From positions 310,001 to 374,000 of the forward strand of contig NZ_CP085330.1 of NCBI RefSeq assembly GCF_020614375.1: 64,000 bases of DNA. Reading direction: 5' to 3'. Source of the stretch: Haladaptatus salinisoli (GTDB lineage: Archaea; Halobacteriota; Halobacteria; Halobacteriales; Haladaptataceae). The position numbers were made by a program, and so were the translations under genes. The notes under the pieces were generated by a model. It worked only from the letters and a program-made list of their open reading frames with translations, searched no databases and was not told where the DNA came from. Positions 58,369 through 64,000 of the stretch are shown one piece after another. Position 1 is the stretch's first letter; each line of letters opens with the position of its first letter.

Positions 58369-59130
58369 CTACACGTCCGGCGATTCGTCGATGCGCGGGA
58401 CGCCGGCCGCGGTGATCGTCTCGCCGACGAGGTAGGAACTCGCGGGACTGGCGAGGAACTGCGCCACGTCCGCGATCTCGTCCGACGTGCCGATTCGGCG
58501 CTCCACGTCCTCGCGGTCGACGTCCTCGGCGGAGACGCCCATCTGCGATTCGAGTCCCGGCGTGGCGACGAAGCCGGGTGCGATGCAGTTCACGCGCACG
58601 TCGTCGCCCGCCCACTCGAACGCGAGCGTCCGCGTGAGGTTGATGACGCCGGCCTTCGCCGCGCCGTAGTGGCTCATGTACGGCGACCCGCGCTGTCCGG
58701 CGACGCTCGCCAGATTGATGACGGTGCCGCCGTCGCCAGCGCGCATGTGTTCGCCCGCGACCTGCGTGCAGTGGTAGGTTCCGGTGAGGTTGATGTCCAC
58801 GATGGTCCGCCAACCGTTCGGGCTGATGTCGTCGAACCCCGCCATGAAACTCGCCCCGGCGTTGTTCACCAGACAGTCGATGCCCCCGAACTCCTCGACG
58901 GTGGCCTCGACGAGCGCCTCGACCGCGTCCCTCTCGGTCACGTCGCACTCGACCGCGAGGGCGTTCTCGCCGATCCCCTCGGCCACCGGGTCGACGTTCC
59001 CCTGCTCGCGCGAGCAGACGACGACGTTCGCGCCCTCGCGCGCGAACTGCTCCGCTATCTCGCGCCCGATACCGCTCGACGCACCGGTGACGACGGCGGT
59101 CCGTCCGTCGATGGAGAACCGGTCGTTCAT
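58369..59130 (-). CDS. short-chain dehydrogenase/reductase (FabG-like)
   Basis: The product has 253 residues from ATG 59130 (MNDRFSIDGRTAV). The coenzyme motif is TGASSGIGRE at about 15, NNAG lies near 91, and the catalytic Ser-Tyr-Lys is in NLASVAGQRG and MSHYGAAK (Tyr and Lys separated by three). The C-terminal APGFVATPG is typical. Likely oxidises a hydroxyacyl or alcohol substrate with NAD(P). Divergent from the acyl-CoA ligase gene, with three ATCGTTAA-like elements between them. Confidence 0.88.
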   Translation of the reverse strand: MNDRFSIDGRTAVVTGASSGIGREIAEQFAREGANVVVCSREQGNVDPVAEGIGENALAVECDVTERDAVEALVEATVEEFGGIDCLVNNAGASFMAGFDDISPNGWRTIVDINLTGTYHCTQVAGEHMRAGDGGTVINLASVAGQRGSPYMSHYGAAKAGVINLTRTLAFEWAGDDVRVNCIAPGFVATPGLESQMGVSAEDVDREDVERRIGTSDEIADVAQFLASPASSYLVGETITAAGVPRIDESPDV

Positions 59131-59259
59131 CGCGGCCTCCGATTCGAACTCTTCGTTATCATCGTTAATTCGATTCCCTTGTTCCTCGCCATCGTTAATA
59201 AATACTCGGCTCCGTCGAATCTCCGTTAAGGTAATGTGTGATACCACCGCACATGGGGT
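59131..59259. promoter_or_regulatory. divergent SDR/ligase control region with repeated ATCGTTAA
   Basis: Exact copies of ATCGTTAA lie at 59161-59168 and 59191-59198, that is 30 bp apart (about three helical turns), with a weaker CCGTTAAG at 59223-59230. The region is much more AT-rich than its surroundings. A regulator dimer contacting both copies on one face of the DNA could control both divergent genes. Confidence 0.5.
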
Positions 59260-60810
59260 ATGGACGTACCAGCAGCGCTCCGCTCCGTGCCGGCGGGGAA
59301 CGCCGCCCGCCTCTTCGAAGCGACCGCCGACCGCCGCGGCGACCGCGTCGCGGTCGAGATGAACGGCCGCGAACTCTCCTACGCGGATATCGCCGAGCGG
59401 GCGGCCGCCTTCGCGGGAGGACTCCGCGAGCGCGGATTCGAACCCGGCGACCGCCTCCTCCTCTACCTCCCGAACTGCCCCGAGTACGTCGTCGCGGTCC
59501 TCGGCGCGCTGCGGGCGGGGGTCGTGGTCTCGCCGGCCAACCCGCAGTACAAGGCGCGAGAACTCACCCACCAACTCGAAGACGCGGACGCTCGAATCGC
59601 GGTCACGCACCCGGCGCTGGTCGACACCCTCGCGGACGCGTGCGCGAAGACGAACCGTGACCCGACGGTCGTCACCGTGGGCGGGACCGGCGACGGCGTC
59701 GCGTTCGGGGACGTGACGGGAGACCCCGTGCTCGTCGAGCGCGACGCCGACGACACGGCGATGCAACCGTACACCTCCGGAACGACCGGCCGACCGAAGG
59801 GCGTCCTCGTCACGCACGAGAACCTCCGCGCGCAGGCGTTCTCCGGCTTCCGGTTCACCGAGCGGTCGCCGGATGAGCAGCGCGAACTCGCCGTCCTCCC
59901 GCTGTACCACATCACCGGCTTCGTCCACTCGACGTGGCAGTCGCTGGTGCGGGGCGGGACGGTTCACCTCTGGAGTCCCGCCGACTGGGACGCCGACGAG
60001 GTGATGCGGACCGTCGAGGAGTACGAGATAACCGGCTTCGTCGGCGTCGCCGCGATGTTCGTGGACATGGTGAACGCCGACTCGTTCGGCGACCGCGACC
60101 TCTCCAGCCTCGACACCGTGAACGAGGGCGGCGCGAAGATGCCGGTGGCCGTCCAGCGGGCGTTCGAGGAGACCGCCGGAGTCGAGATGACCGAGGGGTA
60201 CGGGCTGACCGAGACGACCGCGGCGACGCACACCGGCGTCGGTTCCACCTTCGGCGCGAAACACGGCTCCATCGGACAGCCGCTCCGGATGACCGACTGC
60301 AAGGTGGTCGACGACGCCGGCGAGGAGGTTCGCCCCGGCGAGACCGGCGAACTCCTCGTGCGCGGCCCGCACGTGATGAAGGGCTACCACGACCGCCCGG
60401 ACGAGACCGCCGCGGCGTTCACCGACGACGGCTACTTCCGAACCGGCGATATCGCGCGCCGGGACGACGACAACTACTACGAGATCGTCGACCGGAAGAA
60501 GCACACGATAAACACCGCGGGCTACAACGTCTATCCGAGCGAAGTCGAGGAGTTGCTGTTCGAACACCCGGACATCGCCGACGCCGCCGTGGTCGGCGTC
60601 CCCGACGAGCGCCGGAACGAGACGGTGAAGGCGTTCGTCGTCCGCGCACCGGAGGGCGACCTAAGGGCGGAAGCGGTTCGGGAGTTCTGCCTGTCGAACC
60701 TCGCGGAGTACAAGCACCCGCGGGAGGTCGAGTTCGTGGACGACCTCCCGCGAACCGCGAGCGGAAAGGTGCGGAAGTTCGAACTCGTGGAGCGCGAGGC
60801 CGACCAATGA
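59260..60810 (+). CDS. class I adenylate-forming acyl-CoA synthetase (ligase)
   Basis: The product has 516 residues. The AMP-binding P-loop is PYTSGTTGRPKGV near 169-181, then YGLTETTAATH, TGD in YFRTGDIARRDDD, DRKKHTINTAGYNVYPSEVE and the C-terminal catalytic Lys in PRTASGKVRKFEL. It activates a carboxylic acid with ATP and CoA. The size and motifs suit a medium-chain or aromatic acid ligase. A HAD phosphatase gene overlaps its stop by 4 bp. Together with the Liv importer this is the expected entry enzyme of the pathway. Confidence 0.92.
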   Translation: MDVPAALRSVPAGNAARLFEATADRRGDRVAVEMNGRELSYADIAERAAAFAGGLRERGFEPGDRLLLYLPNCPEYVVAVLGALRAGVVVSPANPQYKARELTHQLEDADARIAVTHPALVDTLADACAKTNRDPTVVTVGGTGDGVAFGDVTGDPVLVERDADDTAMQPYTSGTTGRPKGVLVTHENLRAQAFSGFRFTERSPDEQRELAVLPLYHITGFVHSTWQSLVRGGTVHLWSPADWDADEVMRTVEEYEITGFVGVAAMFVDMVNADSFGDRDLSSLDTVNEGGAKMPVAVQRAFEETAGVEMTEGYGLTETTAATHTGVGSTFGAKHGSIGQPLRMTDCKVVDDAGEEVRPGETGELLVRGPHVMKGYHDRPDETAAAFTDDGYFRTGDIARRDDDNYYEIVDRKKHTINTAGYNVYPSEVEELLFEHPDIADAAVVGVPDERRNETVKAFVVRAPEGDLRAEAVREFCLSNLAEYKHPREVEFVDDLPRTASGKVRKFELVEREADQ

Positions 60811-61493
60811 CCGACTACGACGCGGTCTTCTGGGACGTGGGCGGCGTCCTGCTCGACGTTTCGTCCGTCCGCGAGGCGCACGCGGCGTTCGTCGAACGAC
60901 TCCTCGCGGAAAACGACGTCGAGGCCACCGCCGACGAATCGCTCGACGTTTGGCGGAGCGTCGTCGGTCGGCACTTCCGGGAGCGCGACGGAACCGAGTT
61001 CCGGTCGGCCTGCACGGCCTACGGGTTGGCCGTGGACGAGGTTCTCGGCCGGGACGTTCCCGACGACGAGTGGTATGCGCTGTTTCGCGCGACGGTTCGG
61101 GAGCACCTCCGCCCGAATCCGGGCGCGCGCGAGGTCACCGCGCGACTCGCCGACGCGGGCGTTTATCAGGGGATCGTGAGCGACGTGGACGCCGACGAGG
61201 GCGCGTTCATCTTGGACCACCTCGAAGTGCGCGAGCACGTGGACGACGTGACGACGTCGGAGGCCGTCGGCCGGACGAAACCCGACCCGGCGATGTTCGA
61301 GGCGGCGCTGGAGAAGAGTCCGGTTCCCGCCGACGGGACGGTGATGGTCGGGGACCGGTACGAACACGACATGGCGGGGGCCGCCGAACACGGCATCCAC
61401 CCCGTGAGCCACGGCGCGGAAGACGGTCCCGCGGTCGAGCACGTCGTGGACGACCTCCGGGGCGTGCTCGCGGTCGTCGGCGTCGACGACTGA
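60807..61493 (+). CDS. HAD superfamily hydrolase (subclass IA)
   Basis: The product has 228 residues with ATG overlapping the ligase stop. HAD motif I is FWDVGGVLLD (nucleophile Asp at 9; the second Asp is Gly, common in this subclass), motif II IVSDVDAD, motif III Lys in GRTKPDP and motif IV MVGDRYEHDMAGA. A helical cap covers about 20-110. It probably dephosphorylates a small metabolite. Coupling to the ligase may reflect disposal of a dead-end phosphate product, but this is speculation. Confidence 0.87.
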   Translation: MTDYDAVFWDVGGVLLDVSSVREAHAAFVERLLAENDVEATADESLDVWRSVVGRHFRERDGTEFRSACTAYGLAVDEVLGRDVPDDEWYALFRATVREHLRPNPGAREVTARLADAGVYQGIVSDVDADEGAFILDHLEVREHVDDVTTSEAVGRTKPDPAMFEAALEKSPVPADGTVMVGDRYEHDMAGAAEHGIHPVSHGAEDGPAVEHVVDDLRGVLAVVGVDD

Positions 61494-61533
61494 GCGCGCC
61501 GAACTTGGTCGAGTCGACGCGCCGGTCGAGTCG

Positions 61534-62367
61534 CTACCTCCCCTCGAAGTCGGGGGTTCGGCCTTCGAGGAAGGCCTCGACCCCCTCTTCGTGGTCGGCC
61601 GTCTCGAAGACGATGCCCTGCGCCGTCGCCTCGTCCGCCATCGCCCGGTCGAGGGGTTTGTCGAAGCCGTCCTGGACGAGGCGTTTCGCGTGACGGAACG
61701 CGACCGTCGGCCCGTTCGCGATTCGGTCGACGAGCGCGTCGACGCGCTCGTCGAACTCCTCGTCCGGGTAGACGTGGTTGAAGAGACCGAGGTCGGCGGC
61801 GCGCTCGGCGTCGCACACCTCGCCGGTGTAGACGAGTTCCTTGGCGACGTTCTCGCCGACGATGCGCGGCAGTAGGTACGAGGTACCCGCGTCGACGGTG
61901 AGGCCGACCCGCCGGAAGACGAACCCGATGCTCGCCGACGAACTGGCGAGTTGGAGGTCGCAGGCGATGGCGAGGTTCGCGCCCGCGCCGACCGCCGGTC
62001 CGCCCACCTTCGCCACCGTCGGATACGGACAGTCGACGACCCGGGACATCGTCTCGCTCGTGGTGCGTTCGAGCGCGGCGACGGCGTCGTCCAGCGACTC
62101 GTCGCTTTCGAGGCGTTCGCGCATCCGCTCGATGTCCCCGCCCGCGGAGAACGCGCTTCCCCGTCCGGCGACGACGACGCACCTGACGTCGTCGCGACCC
62201 TCGATTTCGTCGAGGTGGTCGCGGAGGGCGTCGGAAACGCCCCGGGTGAGCGCGTTCCGGGCGTCCGGTCGATTCAACGTGAGGGTGGCGACCTCGTCGG
62301 TCACGTCGAGGGTGACGGCGTCGGTCAACGCGACCACTCCGTGCTGTCGGGTAGCATACGCCACCAT
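61534..62367 (-). CDS. enoyl-CoA hydratase/isomerase
   Basis: The product has 277 residues from ATG 62367 (MVAYATRQHG). It has the crotonase fold: LNRPDARNALTRG near 34, the oxyanion segment FSAGGDIERMRE near 72, and PAVGAGANLAIACDLQLA with FVFRRVGLTVDAGTSYLLPRIVG, where the usual catalytic Glu pair is partly replaced (Val/Asp positions), so isomerase or another crotonase activity is possible. Convergent with the HAD gene. A longer in-frame extension upstream was rejected as not protein-like. Confidence 0.86.
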   Translation of the reverse strand: MVAYATRQHGVVALTDAVTLDVTDEVATLTLNRPDARNALTRGVSDALRDHLDEIEGRDDVRCVVVAGRGSAFSAGGDIERMRERLESDESLDDAVAALERTTSETMSRVVDCPYPTVAKVGGPAVGAGANLAIACDLQLASSSASIGFVFRRVGLTVDAGTSYLLPRIVGENVAKELVYTGEVCDAERAADLGLFNHVYPDEEFDERVDALVDRIANGPTVAFRHAKRLVQDGFDKPLDRAMADEATAQGIVFETADHEEGVEAFLEGRTPDFEGR

Positions 62368-62549
62368 TGGCGTACGAAGGAATAAAACTTCGCCGCTTGT
62401 CGCACCATCGTTCGATATTTCGTCCTGAATCTTTCCAACGTTGTCCGGAAGGCGAAGATTTACCGTCGCGGCCGCACGATTACGAGCGAGATGACGAGCA
62501 TCCATTCGGAGCGGCGGCGTCGCGGCCGCCACCGTCGGGAGGGGTCGGC

Positions 62550-62975
62550 GTGACCGAACCGGAGTCGTTTCAGGCGTTCATCGACGCTCACGGGTACCTC
62601 TCGTGGCTCGACCTCCGCGTCGAAACCGTCGAGGAGGGCTACCTCGAGATGCGGATTCCGTACGACGAGAAGCTCCTCAACCCCGTCGGGAATCCGAAGA
62701 CCATCCACGGCGGCATCGCCGCGACGCTCGTCGACACCGCGAGCGGGTTCGTCCTCCGGACTGTCTTCGACGACCCCGCGAACGCGCGGCTGGCGACGAC
62801 CGACCTCAACGTCTCGTACCTCCGGCCCGCGAGCGACGACCTCCTCGCGGAGGCGACCGTCGTCCGCGCCGGAAACTCGATGGGCGTCGTGGAGGTGACG
62901 GTCCGAACGACCGACGCCGACGGTGAGCCGACGGAGGCGGTCGTCGGCCGCAGTTCCTATCGGCTCTTTCGCTGA
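62550..62975 (+). CDS. PaaI-type hotdog acyl-CoA thioesterase
   Basis: The product has 141 residues with GTG start at 62550, preceded by ggagggg. The thioesterase motif is NPKTIHGGIAATLVDTASGFV near 50-70, with the catalytic Asp/Glu position in TLVDTASG, followed by TDLNVSYLRPASDD. It is the YbgC/PaaI family hotdog, hydrolysing short or aromatic acyl-CoA. It precedes an SDR gene by 11 bp, likely one transcript. Confidence 0.89.
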   Translation: MTEPESFQAFIDAHGYLSWLDLRVETVEEGYLEMRIPYDEKLLNPVGNPKTIHGGIAATLVDTASGFVLRTVFDDPANARLATTDLNVSYLRPASDDLLAEATVVRAGNSMGVVEVTVRTTDADGEPTEAVVGRSSYRLFR

Positions 62976-62986
62976 ACGATTCGACG

Positions 62987-63754
62987 ATGACACACGAAAT
63001 GTTCGAACTCGACGGTCGCGTCGCGGTCGTCACGGGCGGAACGCGCGGCATCGGTCGCGCCATCGCGCGGGCGTTCGCCGACGCGGGAGCGGACGTGGTC
63101 CCGACGTCCCGGAGCGAGGATGCCGTCGACGCCGCGGTCGCCGACGTCCGCGACCGAGGGGCCGACTCGTTCTCGTGCCCGGTCGACGTCGCGAACGAGG
63201 ACGACGTCGACGCCCTCTTCGAGCGAGTCGAGGCGGAACTCGGCGGCGTCGACGTGGTCGTCAACAACGCGGGAATCAATCCGGACGCGGCGCTCGGTCG
63301 CCCGGAGGCGGTCGACGCCGACGCGTTCGACGAGACCGTGGAGGTCAACCTCGGCGGCGCGTTCCTCTGCGCGAAGCGCGCCGCCGAGCACCTGCACGAC
63401 GCCGGCGGAAGCGTCGTCAACGTCGCCAGCGTCGGGGGACTCGTCGGACTCCCCCGCCAGCACCCGTACGTCGCGTCGAAGCACGGACTCGTCGGACTGA
63501 CGCGGAGCATGGCGCTCGATTGGGCCCCCGAGGTTCGCGTGAACGCCGTCGCGCCCGGCTACGTCAGCACCGAACTGACGGACGACCTCGAAGCGAACGA
63601 CCGATTGCGCCGGTCCATCCTCGACCGAACGCCGCTCGATCGGTTCGCCGACCCGGAGGAGATCGCCGGACCCGCGCTCTTTCTCGCCAGCGACGCGGCC
63701 TCGTTCGTCACCGGAAGCTGTCTGACCGCGGACGGCGGGTGGACGGCGCGTTGA
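62987..63754 (+). CDS. short-chain dehydrogenase (FabG/3-hydroxyacyl-CoA type)
   Basis: The product has 255 residues. The coenzyme motif is TGGTRGIGRAIARAF at about 16-30, NNAGIN near 92, and the catalytic region NVASVGGLVG and PYVASKHGLVGLTRS (Tyr-x3-Lys). SDR ending VTGSCLTADGGW is typical of FabG-like enzymes. It follows the thioesterase gene by 11 bp. An internal ATG at 62999 (MFELDGRV) is an alternative start. Substrate unknown. Confidence 0.9.
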   Translation: MTHEMFELDGRVAVVTGGTRGIGRAIARAFADAGADVVPTSRSEDAVDAAVADVRDRGADSFSCPVDVANEDDVDALFERVEAELGGVDVVVNNAGINPDAALGRPEAVDADAFDETVEVNLGGAFLCAKRAAEHLHDAGGSVVNVASVGGLVGLPRQHPYVASKHGLVGLTRSMALDWAPEVRVNAVAPGYVSTELTDDLEANDRLRRSILDRTPLDRFADPEEIAGPALFLASDAASFVTGSCLTADGGWTAR

Positions 63755-63835
63755 ATCGACCCGAGCGACGCGCCTCGAGCGGGCCGGAGACTCGGTACGC
63801 TAATGAAGATCCGAGGGGAAACGTCACGAACGAGT

Positions 63836-64000
63836 ATGTCTCGCCGACGGTCGAGTGCGTCCCGGTGGCAACTTCTGATGGTGGCCGGAAACTGCGGCGT
63901 CCTGCTCGGTCTCGCGCTCGCGGTGTTCGCGTCGAAACTCACCTTCCTCTGGGCGTCGCTTTTCAGCCTCGTTCTCGTCGTCGTCGCCGCGTACGATTAC
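63836..64000 (+). CDS. membrane protein, C-terminus outside the window (partial)
   Basis: The frame runs from ATG 63836 to the end of the window without a stop (55 codons). After a basic start (MSRRRSSASRWQ) two hydrophobic segments appear: LLMVAGNCGVLLGLALAVFA and WASLFSLVLVVVAAYDY. It looks like a small multi-span membrane protein. The missing 3' part prevents any family call. Confidence 0.55.
   Translation, partial: MSRRRSSASRWQLLMVAGNCGVLLGLALAVFASKLTFLWASLFSLVLVVVAAYDY

Noticed and set aside
58240-60567. minus-strand frame extending the SDR protein far upstream over the acyl-CoA ligase gene
   Set aside because: The extension lies opposite the ligase; SDR homology begins at ATG 59130.
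1-64000. CRISPR arrays, rRNA and tRNA genes, intact IS elements
   Set aside because: No regularly spaced repeats, no tRNA-like cloverleaf or rRNA signature in the gaps, and no transposase among the translated frames.

Overview
The window is chromosomal-type DNA from a halophilic archaeon (class Halobacteria). The evidence is high G+C, very acidic predicted proteins, archaeal TATA boxes about 26 bp upstream of start codons (leaderless transcripts), twin-arginine lipoprotein signals, bacterio-opsin-activator (Bat/HTH_10) regulators, an Orc1/Cdc6 protein and a DUF7344 regulator. I could not assign a genus. No rRNA, tRNA, CRISPR array or intact insertion sequence was seen.

Left part (1-20.5 kb). 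A partial gene and a Tat lipoprotein of unknown function come first. They are followed by a class III aminotransferase with RidA, an orphan Orc1/Cdc6, and a very large PAS/GAF/Bat sensor-regulator next to a striking AT-rich inverted repeat. A tiny zinc-ribbon gene, a proteasome-fold protein that looks catalytically dead and a DUF4112 protein come next. A three-gene ABC-2 exporter operon follows, in which one permease carries a PrsW-like protease module. After it come an M20 amidohydrolase, a DUF502 protein, a small Bat-type regulator, an O-methyltransferase and a PHP phosphoesterase.

Middle (20.5-33.5 kb). A siroheme nitrite/sulfite reductase is translationally coupled to a coenzyme F420 dehydrogenase (FrhB-type) subunit. 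A histidine kinase, UspA, a GT-C type membrane glycosyltransferase candidate, divergent alcohol and aldehyde dehydrogenases, and a secreted subtilisin-like protease follow.

Right part (33.6-63.8 kb). This is largely a CoA-thioester catabolic region. It holds a CaiB-type CoA transferase, an amidohydrolase, three acyl-CoA dehydrogenases, an APH-type phosphotransferase, MaoC hydratases and a fused 3-hydroxyacyl-CoA dehydrogenase/enoyl-CoA hydratase. It also has an Lrp-like regulator, a complete branched-chain-amino-acid-type (Liv) ABC importer, an acyl-CoA ligase, an enoyl-CoA hydratase, a PaaI-type thioesterase and two SDR dehydrogenases. Together these read as uptake, CoA activation and beta-oxidation of an unidentified carboxylate; no thiolase is inside the window. 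Interspersed are housekeeping and small genes: TrpRS, a GNAT, a creatininase/ArfB-like protein, a ThuA-like protein, zinc ribbons, ArsR-like and Bat-type regulators, and a secreted-repeat lipoprotein.

The most interesting unexplained signals are these: the 17-bp inverted repeat with an 8-bp spacer at 10.0 kb; a repeated ATCGTTAA element at catabolic promoters; a near-identical 15-bp box before two neighbouring genes downstream of an ArsR-like gene; the F420 subunit/siroheme reductase pair; the exporter-protease fusion; and competing hairpins with a Trp-containing mini-frame just before trpS.
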